Assembly: GCA_014155875.1 (NCBI GenBank)
Contig: JACEFZ010013499.1
Span: 62,001 to 126,000 of the forward strand
DNA length: 64,000 nucleotides
Source: Cepaea nemoralis
Taxonomy: Eukaryota > Mollusca > Gastropoda > Stylommatophora > Helicidae
Direction: 5' to 3'
The number at the start of each line of letters is the position of its first letter. Position 1 is the first letter of the stretch. Positions 21,585-33,169 of this stretch are shown one piece after another. The position numbers were made by a program, and so were the translations under genes. The notes under the pieces are model-generated. The model searched no databases. It saw only the letters and a list, made by a program, of their open reading frames with translations, and had not been told where the DNA came from.

Positions 21585-22445
21585 TCTCTTCCAAATTTAT
21601 AAACAGTAGGAAAATGTGTTGACGAAAGGGAAAAATAAAAATATTCGCCTGGTAAAGAAATATCTCGTCCAAACTTTTAAAACATGAAAATTTGTTAACG
21701 AATGTGGTAAAATAGCGTTCAAGTAGGAAATATCTTTTCCAAACTTATAAAAAGTAGGAACATTTATTAACGAAAGAAGAAACATATTCGCATAGTCAAG
21801 AAATATCTTGTCCAAACTTATAAAAAGTAGGAACATGATTTAACGAAAGGTGAAAAATATTTGCCTGGTAAAGAAATATCTCGTTCAAACTTATATAACA
21901 TAGGAAAATTTGTTAACAAACGGGGTAACATAGCGCTCAAGTAGGAAATATCTCGTCCAAACTTATAAAAAGTAGGAAAATTTGTTAACAAAAGAGGAAA
22001 AATATTCGCCTGGTAAAGAAATATCTCCTCCAAATTTATAAAAAGTAGGAAAATCTGTTAACGAACGGGGAAAAATTATTCGCCTTGTAAAGAAATATCT
22101 CGTTCAAACCCACGAAACATAGGAACATTTGTTAACGAAAGGGGAAAAATATTCGCCTGGTACAGAAATATCTAGTCCAGACTTATAAAGGTTATGAAAA
22201 TTTGTTAAGGAAAGAGGGAAACATATATTCGCCTGGTAAAGAAATATCTTGTCAAAACTCATAAAAAAAAGTAGGAAATATGTTAACGAAAGGGGACAAA
22301 TTTTCGCCTGGTAAAGAAATATCTCGTTCAAACTTATAAAACATAGGAAAAACTTGTTAACGAAAAGGGAAAAATATTCGGCTGGTAAAGAAATATCTCG
22401 TTCAAAATTATAAATCGTAGGAAAATTTCTTAATGAAAGGGGAAA
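21585..22445. repeat. Minisatellite of about 72-bp units, 12 or so copies
   Basis: The unit core is 'aagaaatatctcgtccaaac' then 'ttataaaaagtaggaaaa' then 'tttgttaacgaaaggggaaa'. It ends in either 'atattcgcctggta' or 'atagcgctcaagtagg', so there are two unit types. Minus-strand ORFs of 71-117 codons across it share FYKFGRDISYL-like segments but are broken by stops and are probably not coding. Confidence 0.9.
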
Positions 22446-22459
22446 TATAGCGGTCAATT

Positions 22460-22860
22460 AGGAAGATAGCGACATGGGATAGGAGGTCGACTGTCGACAG
22501 TTTCGATGCATATTTGCGAGCCCTATCGTCAAAAGCCCTTGAGCTTTAAAACTATGTATCTAATGAAAAGTGGCCGAGATTGTATTATAATGGTGGTTAT
22601 TACTGTCTGTAGTGGACGCAATTTAAACACTATAGTCATACCACAATCGATGTGGACATGTCGTGAACTTGATACAATCACGTGCTAAGGTCGTGGCCTA
22701 TCAACGCGATATAGTTGCTTGTGGAATTGTGTTCAGATCACCTCAGGGTCGCCGCGGTCACGGTATCCGGTCTTCTGAGTACGCGTTACTCTTTAGTTTC
22801 GGAATTTTTGGAACTTTTGGAATCGTGCGTTTAGTGCAGAAGAACAGACATATAGATCAT
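22460..22860. other. Stretch with no recognised gene
   Basis: No motif recognised. It could be the unassigned 5' part of the LINE-E copy that follows. Confidence 0.35.
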
Positions 22861-22864
22861 CACG

Positions 22865-23080
22865 GCCTGGATATAATGGTGCTGCAGGGAGTGACCAGAG
22901 GATCTGGCCAATATTCGGGACTCCGAGGAAAGGCCACACGGACACATAATCAGATTACAATTGATACCAGTAGTACTGGGACTTTTCACTGGCTGTTGAT
23001 GATGAGGACCGGCACACATGGGAATATTCCGAGTGCTGTGATGTCATTTTTTGACTCAACTCAACTCAACTCTTAAATTC
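22865..23080 (+). mobile_element. LINE-E 3' end
   Basis: Matches the end of the RNase H-bearing LINE at 26.9 kb: ctgcagggagtgaccagagg, then gacacataatcagattacaa, then cttttcactggctgttgatg, and an (AACTC)n tail at 23050-23075. Confidence 0.75.
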
Positions 23081-23324
23081 TACAAAGTTCACGAATGCCT
23101 TGTTTGCTCACATTGTAATTCACATCATGTTTGTCCTGAACATTCAGAGGCCATGTCTTACGATGTGTTTGGACATGGATATATACATTTAAGTGACAAA
23201 TTAATTTACAACATGTGCATCTTCGGCAAACCAAGAAAGAGTGCGAGCCTCTGAAATTACAAGACTGCATTGTCTTACTTTTCTTTAGGAGGCAGTGAGG
23301 GAGAGAACTGACCAGTTCACAACA

Positions 23325-23535
23325 ATGTGTTGTGGTAAAAGCGCCCGTCTCTCGCTTCGAAGGTAGTGAGTTCGTTTCCTGAGTCCATCACTCGAGTACA
23401 GTGTTCTCGGAGATTTCTATGGGTCAATGTTAAAGGTTAGAGTTCGTGCTGTTTGATTTTGACGCGCCCGCTAGGCCGCGGAAAGCTGCCAGGCCATGTG
23501 GGACACAACCTGATGCAATGAAGTGATCCTCTTGT
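23325..23535 (+). mobile_element. SINE-2-like remnant
   Basis: Carries gtgttctcggagatttctat and agttcgtgctgtttgatttt in SINE-2 order, with a diverged tRNA-like head near 23333-23390. Confidence 0.5.
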
Positions 23536-23574
23536 CTGTACACCTATAAACTTGTTTTTACACTCTTGATTCAA

Positions 23575-23760
23575 AGGTAAGACAACTGGCACGATTGATG
23601 GCAAAAGTGCAAAGGGGAAGAAAGTGAGAACAATATCCCAATGGCTTGGTCACACGACGTAATAGAGACAAGAACACAGCGCTGACCTAGGACTCTCGTG
23701 GGGATGTGAGAACCAAAACCATCGTCGCTTATCAGCATGGCACATGATGGTAATTAGAAT
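23575..23760 (+). mobile_element. LINE-A 3' remnant
   Basis: Degraded copy of the last 180 bp: gacaactggcacgattgatg, aatggcttggtcacacgacg, ending atcagcatggcacatgatgg. Confidence 0.75.
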
Positions 23761-23764
23761 GAAA

Positions 23765-24880
23765 GGTAACGTGACGACAATTAAAGAAGGAAAAAAAAAA
23801 CTTTAAGATTAACCAGAAGCTGTATTTATTAACTGAGCACATAGTAATTGAGTGTTATCGGCACTGTCGAGTGCGATCATGCTTCTCCAAAGATCCTACT
23901 CTCCAACAGAATCGAGCTATATATAGACTTATTATACCTTCTCACGCCTCAATAGAAGGCTGAAAAGAGTTCTCTCTCTATGTTCTTTATGTTTTATTTT
24001 TCCCTCCAGCAGAAAGCAACTGCAAACTACGTGAAGTTGCCAATAAAATCACAAACAGACAATAAATACAGGCATTTGTTGCCAAGTCCTATTGAGGACA
24101 TGCAACTAACTGTTTAATGACTCTAGAAGTCAAACCGGCAATAGCAATTCTAAACATATTACACCCCATCCCCCAGGGTGGGTCGTCCAGGGTGGACAAA
24201 AGAAGAATCAAATATTGTTTCCACGGTGATGAAGTCTGTCCAGGCCTGTCCATTTGATACTGACAGAGAGCCACATACATTTTTCGTATATTTATCTCTT
24301 GTAGATCTCACGGGCACACACAAAATGAGTGTCTTGCTTGCCTCCCGAGTCGGAACTAAATTAGCCCGAAGCCCTGCACCAGTCGGCAACTCGAATGAGC
24401 GGGGTGTAAAAAAAAAATACAAAAAAAAAGCATCTGTGCATTCGGTCATCGAAGATATAGACCGGACTCCATATAATATAATTGTGTCAATCAATAATGA
24501 GAGTGTTTTTAATAGCTATATCGAATCAGTCCAGACGTATGGAAGTGAATCAATGGCCCCCTCACTGAAGTGAATCAATGGTCCCTTGAAACCCGTACAA
24601 TGATAGCGCAGCTATTGGTAGGGTCCTCATGGACAACAAGGGATAGGAACCAGAAGAAAAGAGACATAAACCTGATCCCTTGTAGGTAGAGTGGGGACAG
24701 TCAGAGGTTAGGGAAAGCAAATGAGAAAAATACTTTGTCGAAGAATGATGTACAGAGCTACAGGCTTGACGAAAGAGTGCATTCACTTTATGATGGTGAA
24801 TCAATCATAGGAATTCAGCACACTGCTGAGGGTTATCTGGACGCTGCAAAGGATCTGCTACATGTTGTGCGTGTCTGCAT
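23765..24880. other. Stretch with no recognised gene
   Basis: Contains a 131-codon plus-strand ORF (24178-24573) and overlapping minus ORFs, with A-runs but no recognisable domain. 'cagacgtatggaagtgaatc' at 24532 hints at a LINE remnant (LLYGSE-like), too weak to call. Confidence 0.35.
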
Positions 24881-24884
24881 GTTT

Positions 24885-25106
24885 AGTAATAGAAGTAGTA
24901 GTAATAGTAGTACCTGTATTGTTATTATTATTATAATTATTATTATTATTATTATTAGTAGTAGTGGTAGTAGTTATAGTACTAGTAGCAGTAATAGTAG
25001 TAGTAGCAGTAGTGGTAGCAGTAGTACTAGTAGTAGCAGTAGTCGTAATAGCAGCAGTAGTTGTAGTAGTAGTAGTAGCAGTAGTAGTAGTTGTAGTAGT
25101 AGCAGT

Positions 25107-25158
<52 letters not shown>

Positions 25159-25186
25159 ATAGTAGTAGTAGTAGTAATAATAATAA

Positions 25187-25218
<32 letters not shown>

Positions 25219-25283
25219 CTAGTACTAGTAGTAATAATAGTAGTAGAAATAGTAGTAGCAGCAGCAGCAGCATCATTAACAAC

Positions 25284-25347
<64 letters not shown>

Positions 25348-25517
25348 CTAGTAGTAATAATAGTAGTAGAAATAGTAGTAGCAGCAGCAGCAGCATCATT
25401 AACAACAGTAGTAGTAGTAGTAGTATAGTAGTAGTAGTAGTAGTAGTAGTAGTTAGTAGTACTAGTAGTAATAGTAGTAGAAATAGTAGTAGCAGCAGCA
25501 GCAGCATCATTAACAAC

Positions 25518-25550
<33 letters not shown>

Positions 25551-25560
25551 CAGCTAGCAG

Positions 25561-25595
<35 letters not shown>

Positions 25596-25597
25596 TG

Positions 25598-25633
<36 letters not shown>

Positions 25634-25665
25634 TTAGTAGTGGTAGTAGTAGTAGTTGTAGTAGC

Positions 25666-25706
<41 letters not shown>

Positions 25707-25719
25707 GAGCAGCAGCAGC

Positions 25720-25810
<91 letters not shown>

Positions 25811-25815
25811 CTGTA
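24885..25815. repeat. (TAG)n/(GTA)n array with higher-order blocks
   Basis: About 900 bp of TAG-phase trinucleotide with CAG, AAT and GTT variants. A complex block (actagtagtaat...agaaatagtagtagcagc...catcattaacaac) recurs at about 25215-25283, 25345-25408 and 25457-25520, so the array grew by duplicating 110-123-bp segments. Long Ser, Val, Leu and Thr ORFs here are artefacts. Confidence 0.95.
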
Positions 25816-25959
25816 GTTATGCAGGTGTGCGACGACAACAAGGTAGCATACTCTTTGAAACACCGCTTTGTCTTGGAAGTAGAGGTCGCTATCCGCCGCC
25901 TTGTACAGGCATTTGGCCAAATACTCAATGGGGTCCGCTGGGCGAGCCTGGTCCAGGGA

Positions 25960-26423
25960 GACAAAGAGAGAGAGAGAGAGATGACATCTTTACGGTGTGA
26001 AACCTGACAGACACTCACAGACACACAGACTGATACGTAAGTTGACAGATAGATAAACAGATAGCTGTACAGACCGGTAAATATATGGACAAATAAACAA
26101 ACAGACACACAGACAGCTAAACAACTAGCTAGCTCGTTAGATGTATAGATAGTTCGACAGACACGGACAGACAGACGCGAACAGACATAAACAGACAAAC
26201 AGACAGATCGATAAATAGACACACAGATAAACAAACAGCAGTCAGTCAAACACAGACAAACAGAGAGACAGACAGACTATCATAATAAAATTGCAGATAT
26301 ATAAACACGACGGACAAAGAGACAAACACACAGACTGATCGGTAAATAATTATACAAACAGACAGACAGGCAAGCAGGCAGACAAGAGGTAGATGGACAG
26401 ATTAGACAGACAGACAGACAGAC

Positions 26424-26495
<72 letters not shown>
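25960..26495. repeat. (CAGA)n array grading from degenerate to pure
   Basis: Degenerate ACAGA/GACAGATA units from about 26000 become a pure CAGA tract at 26406-26495. Confidence 0.9.
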
Positions 26496-26498
<3 letters not shown>

Positions 26499-26909
26499 TG
26501 GGCTTTATGAATAGTCTTGATCACGCAATGGCCTGTCGTGTTCAGAACAATCTTTCGAAATGCCTCTATCAAAAGCTAGATACCATGTTTATGTAGCTGA
26601 CATGAAAAAATACAAGAAACCAGTAATATAATGCAGCTGTCATTGCTCAGTGGCGAAGTTTACTTAAAGAAGGATATCATTTTGTGCGCTATTTACCACT
26701 ATTAATATTTTCACAGAGCTGTCTCAACAACAACCAAACAACGTATATACAAGTATATACAACAAACAACGACTCTGGTATTAATTGACACCCACCACCG
26801 AGCGATTACTGAGTCAGCTTTAGGTACAGGAGGTACGGGGTTGGATCTCTGCTTAAGTTTCGGGGTTTTTCCCAAAGAACCCTTGATATCCAGTGATATC
26901 ACACGTCTC

Positions 26910-27285
26910 TAGATCTTTGTTCCGGGACACTCTGGTGTGGTTGGACATGAACAGGCAGACAGATTGGCTGGTGCTGCATCATTAAGGGATGATTTGATGC
27001 ATGATAAGGCAGATGTGGTGAAAGCCCTCTGGGAGCACGTGAATAATGGAGAAGAACAGGTGGACTATCATGATCTCGAGAGAATGCGGCAGAAAGGAGT
27101 GGTAAGAGAGTGTGGTCAACAGTCGTCATTCAGAGATAAAACGAGATGGGCATATAATCAGATAGCAACGGGCACTATTAGTATTGGAACTCTCCGCTGG
27201 CTGTTGAAGATGAGGGCTGGATGAGAATGTCAGGAGTGCAATGATGTCTGTTCTTGACTCAGTTCAATTCAACTCTCGCGTCGTG
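26910..27285 (+). mobile_element. LINE-E with RNase H C-terminus
   Basis: The translated segment begins IFVPGHSGVVGHEQADRLAG, the last RNase H motif (VPGHSGxxGNExAD) of RNase H-bearing non-LTR retrotransposons such as the I group. It continues through ERMRQKGVVRECGQQSSFRD and TISIGTLRWLLKMRAG to a stop at 27222-27224, then a tail with caattcaactct. RNase H degrades RNA in the RNA-DNA hybrid during reverse transcription. The catalytic aspartates upstream are not in this fragment. Three other 3' ends of the family lie at 22.9, 48.7 and 52.8 kb. Confidence 0.78.
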
Positions 27286-27314
27286 ATAACACATATTCTG
27301 GCTTTTCAGATGTC

Positions 27315-27315
27315 A

Positions 27316-27349
<34 letters not shown>

Positions 27350-27373
27350 ACACATACACACACAGAGGGAGAG

Positions 27374-27432
<59 letters not shown>
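27315..27432. repeat. (CA)n-(GA)n compound microsatellite
   Basis: CA tract 27315-27362 followed by GA tract 27365-27432. Confidence 0.97.
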
Positions 27433-27434
<2 letters not shown>

Positions 27435-27435
27435 G

Positions 27436-27560
27436 TTTCGTGTGAAATCCCCACTGGTAGTCGGCAATCGAAAAGAGTAGGCCGTTAACCACCGGCCTTG
27501 GCAAAATTGCTAGGAACAGTAAACATACCAATAAACATGCCGGCGACTAGAGTGAGCTGG
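27436..27560 (+). mobile_element. SINE-5 core fragment
   Basis: Shares 'aaatccc..tggtagt..aatcgaaaaagagtaggc' and 'ggcaaaatt' with SINE-5 at 60.5 kb. No tRNA head, no 3' tail. Confidence 0.5.
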
Positions 27561-27799
27561 TTACCTTGAAGGGAAATCTGACTGGAGGCAGGTAAACCTG
27601 TCACACATGCACGCCACATTCGACACACTGGTCGCTGATGTGCACAACTGGTTGTGTCACACTCTAATGGAAAGTTGAATGAAGATGAAGAGAATCCGGC
27701 AGCTGGGTGCTGTCTGTAGGTTTCATTTTCAACGCCTTCATTTCTCAGAACTCCAGCTGGCTATGTCCAATGATCCACGCACACAGCCGACTTATATAG

Positions 27800-27940
27800 G
27801 GTGTATTTTTAATGACTGTGCATTGTTTGAAAATATTGCCGGTCCAAGATTTGTATTCACCCTCTGTAAATAGTAGTAGGTAAATATAAAACTTGGACCA
27901 GTAATATTTTCAAACAATGCACCGTCATTAAAACTACACC
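27800..27940. repeat. 141-bp hairpin with arms of about 60 bp
   Basis: The left arm (gtgtatttttaatgactgtg ... attgccggtccaagattt) pairs with the right arm (aaacttggaccagtaatatt ... gtcattaaaactacac) with few mismatches, around an AT-rich loop near 27862-27885. It may be a MITE or a hairpin RNA gene; no flanking duplication seen. Confidence 0.75.
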
Positions 27941-28104
27941 GTAATACTTGTTTTGTTTCCTCCATTTTACCAACCAAAGAACTAGATGTATGCGGGAATT
28001 TTCCCACCTGCTGCACACTATATGGCCATTCTGTCTTTTTCGCGTCTCTTCTATTGAATTACATTTTCTGATTGTTTAACTTGTGAAATATGAGATACAA
28101 GCTT

Positions 28105-28320
28105 GTTTGATTGTTTAACGCTTCTAGTGAAGACGTAACGAGGGCGATTCGGAATCCAGCACTGCGCATTCGAAATCAGCCGCAGGTGCTTTGAAATCAG
28201 CCTTGTGTTGATTTTTAACAATGAGGTGAGTGTCGGACATTCAAAAAACAATAACAAACTACTGTAAATCCCAAACAGGCAAAACGTGCTAAACTGAATG
28301 CGACGTCCTAAAAGGATATG
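28105..28320 (+). mobile_element. SINE-1b copy
   Basis: Carries 'gaaatcagccgcaggtgctt', 'caataacaaactactgtaaa' and 'atgcgacgtcctaaaaggat', the order of SINE-1b on the plus strand. Strongly diverged head. Confidence 0.65.
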
Positions 28321-28701
28321 CTACTAACTTGTTTGGTGCTTACTCACAGTCTAATGCTAACTAAGCGAATCAAACAGCTTACCTGGCATACATCATGCAG
28401 TGCCCGAGGTAGGATATTCTCCAGATTTTTACGCAAGTATAGGGCGGAATCTTTCCATTTGGAATCTAAATTATACGGATATATTATTTACACACGGTTA
28501 AGTTCTTACGCTTATGGAACGTTGGTGAAATGTTATACAGACATGCAAGCAAGCATACAGACAGACATACTATATAATACAATATACAATAGACTAGATA
28601 AAAAAGCAGCTAACTAGGTAAGATGACATCAGACAAGGTAAGATATAAGAGAAGAAATAGACAGACAAATAGTCAGACCGATAGATAAACACGAGCTGAC
28701 C

Positions 28702-28755
28702 GATGGATGGATGGATGGATGGATGGATGGATGGATGGATGGATGGATGGATGAA
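28702..28755. repeat. (ATGG)n microsatellite
   Basis: Pure GGAT/ATGG tract of about 50 bp. Confidence 0.95.
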
Positions 28756-28759
28756 TAAA

Positions 28760-29390
28760 AGGACAGACACTCAGATGCAGACAGACATTTGGGAGATTAT
28801 TCATGTTAGTACTCGTATCAGACACTTGGTCTACGGCTCTCAGCTGAGGGATATGGCCGAACGCCTCTAAGTCAAAATCCCCCGGATGTGAGGGCCTGGC
28901 CGTTCCGTTACTCACCTTCTGCTGCATGGAGGTGCGATGCTGAGCCGGCAGCATCTGCAGCCTACCTTGTTCCAGACGTACTGGCAATCCTTTCCTCTGG
29001 AGAAAGCAAGGCAAGGCCGTGAGAGGGCTCATGCTGCATGGGCAACACGTATTCTCTGAATCCAAGCCCAGACATTGTGCGATGGAGTTTTAGTTCCAAT
29101 CCACATACTTTCGTCTGTAAAGACGGCAAGGTGCCACTACTCGTGGCTGACCCGTGGCACGTAGGTTAATAGTCCAGAATGGCGGATTGTGAATCCGTAG
29201 CGCCTACTGTAGCTTTGGACTTGGTTTGTACTGGGCCATCTTAATTGTACACGGATATCTACGTACGTGCCCATTCTTCTTACGTAGATTTCACGTGGAG
29301 AATCTCGCACAGTGCACTCACCGAGGATACAAATTTGTGCATTCAATAAACATTCATGCTATACATATATTAGTTAGACCTTATAAACGT
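28760..29390. other. Stretch with no recognised gene
   Basis: A minus-strand 130-codon ORF (28673-29065) includes translated ATGG repeat at its C-terminal end; the other part shows no domain. No repeat copies recognised. Confidence 0.35.
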
Positions 29391-29394
29391 CAGT

Positions 29395-29770
29395 CCCTGG
29401 CGGGGAGCGTCTCATTTAATTCATATCCGTTCCCGTTCCCAAAAATAAAAATTGATTTAAAACTAACTAACTATTTCAGTTGCATCCACGCGAGTGAGAA
29501 CAACAACTGTTCCTAATTTCTGGTTTAATCAGAGAGTGAGTTCCCTTACAGCAAGATGGCGGAACATTTATTCGTCTGTTTCTAAAGCTCGTGCCATCTT
29601 CTTTCGTGCTGGAGGAAAAATTGTTGATTTTAAACTAAATAACTATGCCAGTTGGCTGCGCAGGAATGAGAATAACATCTGTAGAAAAATTAATCTAAAT
29701 CGGATGGACCGTTCAGAAACGCATAAAGGACACACAAACAAAGACACATACTCTTTTATATATATAATAG
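29395..29770. repeat. Repeat R copy
   Basis: Shares 'gtttaatcagagagtgagtt', 'gcaagatggcgg', 'cggatggaccgttcagaaac' and 'aaaggacacacaaa' with 19.1-19.87 kb, in the same order, and ends in a TA-rich run. Confidence 0.75.
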
Positions 29771-30164
29771 ATGCATGCCGAAGTCGGTCATACTGATCTT
29801 TGAGGTGCACGATGAGGTTTAATGCACTCCCTCCTGAAGGAGTAGCAAAAAGGAGAAAGAATGCGTATTGATAGCCTTACCATACGCCCGAAGTTAAGTT
29901 TCGGTATTATAACTCCATGCCTCATATAGTGATCATTTCAAGATAATCGTGTTTAAATTATGTTCAACATAGTACTATTTCTTAAAATATCTTGTAGCTT
30001 GTAGACGTTTGATCTCGTTTCTGTCCAGCTTACTCTTTGCATCCCACGATTACATCACGTCAAAAAAGCTCCCACGTTTTTCATCATCTCTTTTGCTCTA
30101 GAGCCCATATTTAAAAACGGTTTATGTGCCATGGACCAAATATATCTAATGATTCTTCGCTGAG

Positions 30165-30330
30165 GAGCGGCTGGCCGAGTGGCTAGAACGCCGGATTTTC
30201 CTTCGGGAGACCCGGGTTGGAGTCCTCGGTAAGGTGTGGGATTTTTTTTTCTGCCGGGGACAAAAAGAAAATCCTAATCTGAACAGTTCGCGGCCTTAAT
30301 TCTTCAGGCTCAAAGATCCCCTCTCCCCCA
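30165..30330 (+). mobile_element. SINE-4 copy with clear tRNA-like head
   Basis: The head gcggctggccgagtggctag contains a good A box (tggccgagtgg) and the following gacccgggttggagtcctcg carries a B box. A T-run and a tail ending ttcttcaggctcaaagatcc follow. The head resembles a Ser- or Leu-type tRNA, but the acceptor stem does not close, so it is not a tRNA gene. Confidence 0.8.
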
Positions 30331-30544
30331 CACCCCCCTGCAAGGTACTATATTGGCAGCAAATGACAGCTTCCGCGATTCAACACTGTTGTAATTTGAA
30401 GCTTGTGATGTTTGTTTCTCTAGAAAAACCTTCTTCTTTCTTTGGCTAATGAAGTTGTGATACTTATTTGACACCCAACCACTTCCGTAATGATCTGACC
30501 CAGGTAGGGAAATTTCTGTACTAGTTCTATGACCCTTCCCTTTC

Positions 30545-30735
30545 TCCGTGGTTATGGTTACGCCGCCAACCTCGCGCTGCGAATGTTGTGAGTTCGATTC
30601 TGAGCCACGTCCTTCGGTTTCACGAGTGCAATTTTCTCGGAGACTCATGAGGGTCGTTGCCGGAGCTATGGAGTTCGTACTTTGTGCGACGCTTTCGACA
30701 GGCCGTCCTGTGGGCACAAAAGGAAGGATTCACAA
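30545..30735 (+). mobile_element. SINE-2 copy
   Basis: B-box-like gagttcgattctg, then cacgagtgcaattttctcgg, ccggagctatggagttcgta and gcgacgctttcgacaggc in SINE-2 order. Confidence 0.8.
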
Positions 30736-31064
30736 ATCCAGTCCCAATCAGAAAGGCAGGAATTTATTATCACCAGGACTATGCAATGCTTATTCGGATA
30801 AGACGAATGGGGCGACTAGAACATGTTACATAGGGATAACACTAAATGATGAGGGAATCTGTGCCATCAAGAAGACTGCAGATTATCAAGCCAACAAAGA
30901 ACGAACATAAATATTATTGTAACAACTACTCACCAAAATCAATAGCACAACTAAAGAATTTGATACGCAGATAAATGCCCGTAAGACAATGTTAAGGTCT
31001 CAGTTAAGATCTTTAGCTCCCGAGACATTTCCTGATAGCGATTTAAAGTTAGGTCCACTTTGGA

Positions 31065-31265
31065 GCCCGCGTCTATTTTAAGAGTAAGCCCCGATGTGGA
31101 TTCAAACCCATGAATACCAAACCGGCAGGGAGCTTCTAGTCACCACACTATCGGGGCTCCCTGATTATAACCATAGCAGGATAGTAATTGTGGTGAAGGG
31201 GAGCGTCTAGTCACCACACTATCGGCGCTCCCTGATTATAACCATGCAGGATAGTAATTGTGGTG
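31065..31265 (-). repeat. tRNA-like sequence with a partial tandem duplication
   Basis: Minus strand: agccccgatagtgtggtgac ... gggtttgaatccacatcggggct. The first and last eight bases pair perfectly like an acceptor stem, and gtttgaatcc is a B box. About 70 bp (agtcaccacactatcgg...ggatagtaattgtggtgaag) is repeated at 31138-31197 and 31207-31266. The arms do not fold as a clean tRNA, so I call it tRNA-derived. Confidence 0.55.
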
Positions 31266-31324
31266 AAGACAGTACATAGGAAGGAGAAAGCTAAAACTAT
31301 AAGGACTCATTTGCTGCTCTGGAA

Positions 31325-31625
31325 GTCGGCATAGCCGAATGGATAACAGACCTCGGTCATAATCTTACGGTATGCTAATGTCAAATTAGCTAGTTCAACC
31401 CATACACTGGTCAGTTGAACTAAAATGTTGACTTCTTCGTCCTTGATTTGGGGAAGTAAATTACAAGTACCTCATATAACGGAATGAGTTCACCTGATGA
31501 CGAGGGACACTGGTAATAGGGAAAGCTAATCCACACGCAAAAATCAGTCCAGTGCACTACAAGTAGTAGTCACATATGTATGGACTATGCTTAAATTCAA
31601 AGCAAGTGAACGGGGAAAAAAAATG
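31325..31625 (+). mobile_element. SINE-3 copy
   Basis: Head gtcggcatagccgaatggat (A box), then B-box-like tagttcaaccca, body 'aaattacaagtacctcatat' and 'gggaaagctaatccacacgc', end 'aattcaaagcaagtgaac'. A good plus-strand copy. Confidence 0.85.
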
Positions 31626-31854
31626 CCTCTAATTATTTTAGAAACAGCTCACCTGCACTTCTCTGTCTAGAAGTTCTTCCAGGCATTGTCTACACAGGAG
31701 CAGTTTACCACTGAGCACGCATCTGATTCTCTCCACAACAAGCTGTTATTCTATGGGTGCGAAACGATACAATTTTAAACACATATAGACACATGCAAGC
31801 TGTAGCGAAAAGGGAGGAGCGGGGAGAGAAAAAGGGGAGGGGGGGGGGGGTCAT

Positions 31855-31980
31855 GGACTTAATTCGTAATCCCGCATATCGCATTGGAAACACAGCTGCG
31901 AGCGATTTGGAAGCAGAATGCCTTGTGTTGCTTTTTAATATAATGGTCGCTGAGAAAGCAATGAAAACTTGTAAATAAAT
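31855..31980 (+). mobile_element. SINE-1b fragment
   Basis: Contains 'aattcgtaatcccgcatatc', 'acacagctgcgagcgatttg' and 'gctgagaaagcaatgaaaac' in family order. Preceded by a G-rich run at 31815-31850. Confidence 0.6.
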
Positions 31981-32175
31981 CACACACAGCACACACAAAA
32001 AAAAAATAAATAAATAACTGCAACTAACTTATGTTTAGATTCTTGTCTCTCGTGAATAATTGATTAGTAAATGTGCAATGTGTTTATAGGCATGAGTGTT
32101 ACTGTGAGACGGCCTCCTCCGACCCAATCCTTGACCCAGTAATACATTTCCTACGACTTCTCAAACCAGATTATA

Positions 32176-32200
32176 ACACACACACACACACACGCACGCA

Positions 32201-32271
<71 letters not shown>

Positions 32272-32272
32272 G
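32176..32272. repeat. (CA)n-(CGCA)n-(CA)n-(TA)n microsatellite
   Basis: CA, then ACGC tetranucleotides at 32191-32222, then CA and TA tracts. Confidence 0.95.
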
Positions 32273-32274
32273 AA

Positions 32275-32440
32275 ATGGGGAGTCCTGAGCCTGAGGAATC
32301 AAGGCCACCTGGCTAGTGCAGTCAACGGAAACTGTGCAGGTTAGGGTTTTCTTATTGCCCCCGGTAGAAAAAATAATCCACCCCTTACCGAGGATTCAGA
32401 CCCGGGTCTTCCGTTCTAGCCACTCGGCCAGCGTTTATTA
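32275..32440 (-). mobile_element. SINE-4 copy
   Basis: Minus strand: cgctggccgagtggctagaa (A box), cgggtctgaatcctcgg (B box), a T-run, then 'actgcactagccaggtggcc' and 'cctcaggctcaggactcc' at the 3' end. Nearly the same head as 30165-30250. Confidence 0.85.
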
Positions 32441-32509
32441 CGGTGAAATAATATTGATTTTCATTCAAGACATACATACCCAGAAATATCAGTTTGTAGG
32501 CGTCATTTG

Positions 32510-32752
32510 GCCGGTCTCTCTGGCTGTGGGGTTACAACACTTTCTCTCTGTAATCCCGTTTATCACGCAGAGTCTCGTAGCGGAGCGAGAGCTGAGGCTG
32601 GTTCGACCCCCGCTCGTGACTTGCGGGATACTGAGCCGGCCGCTCAGAAAGCAATGGCAAACTACTGAGCGTAATCTTGCCAAGAGATCAACATACAGCT
32701 GAAAGATGCTGGTGTTGACAGCTAAGTCCTGTAAAGGATATGCTTAAAAATA
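32510..32752 (+). mobile_element. SINE-1 copy
   Basis: Has the SINE-1 order: ctctctgtaatcccgtttat head, B-box-like ggttcgacccc, gccggccgctcagaaagcaa, cagctgaaagatgctggtgt, and cctgtaaaggatatgc plus an A-rich tail. Confidence 0.88.
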
Positions 32753-32944
32753 AAAAAGGCATAATTTGAGTCATTTGCGAAATGCCTATGACGTCATTTT
32801 GATAGCCGAAAATGAAATGCAATTGACAAAGTTGCTACAGAAAGTCAAAACAAAGGACTTTGCCCGAATAACAGGAAAAATAATAACACATAAATAATGG
32901 CAATTGCAAAGAGAAATACAAAATCCAAGTAAATGGAACCAGTT

Positions 32945-33130
32945 TGAAACACCATCATCATATGCCGTGCCGATAAGCGTAACGGTCAAGGTTCGCCACA
33001 TCAGACGATCACCAAAGCTCCATGTTCATGTCTCGACCATGCCACATGGCCAAGCCATCCAGACATATACTTCTCTGCCTTACCCTGATTCTTCCTCTGT
33101 CAATCTTGCCAGTTGTCACCAAGTCTGAAA
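32945..33130 (-). mobile_element. LINE-A 3' end
   Basis: Reverse copy of the last 180 bp: cgataagcgtaacggtcaag, ctcgaccatgccacatggcc, cttgccagttgtcaccaag. (CAT)n tail at 32950-32960. Confidence 0.82.
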
Positions 33131-33169
33131 TAAGTTAATGCATTTAAGCATTTGGGGACCAGACGTTGA

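Noticed and set aside
21597..22457. Minus-strand repeat proteins in the 72-bp array
   Set aside because: Broken by several stops and not in a constant frame.
24735..26249. Ser-, Val-, Leu- and Thr-rich ORFs of up to 282 codons
   Set aside because: Translated TAG-type trinucleotide repeat; composition only.
29860..29945. 5S rRNA-like sequence (gccttaccatacgcccgaag)
   Set aside because: Only a short similarity to the 5S start; no box A/C region or length.
30168..30245. Functional tRNA gene
   Set aside because: A and B boxes are good but no acceptor stem closes and a SINE body follows.
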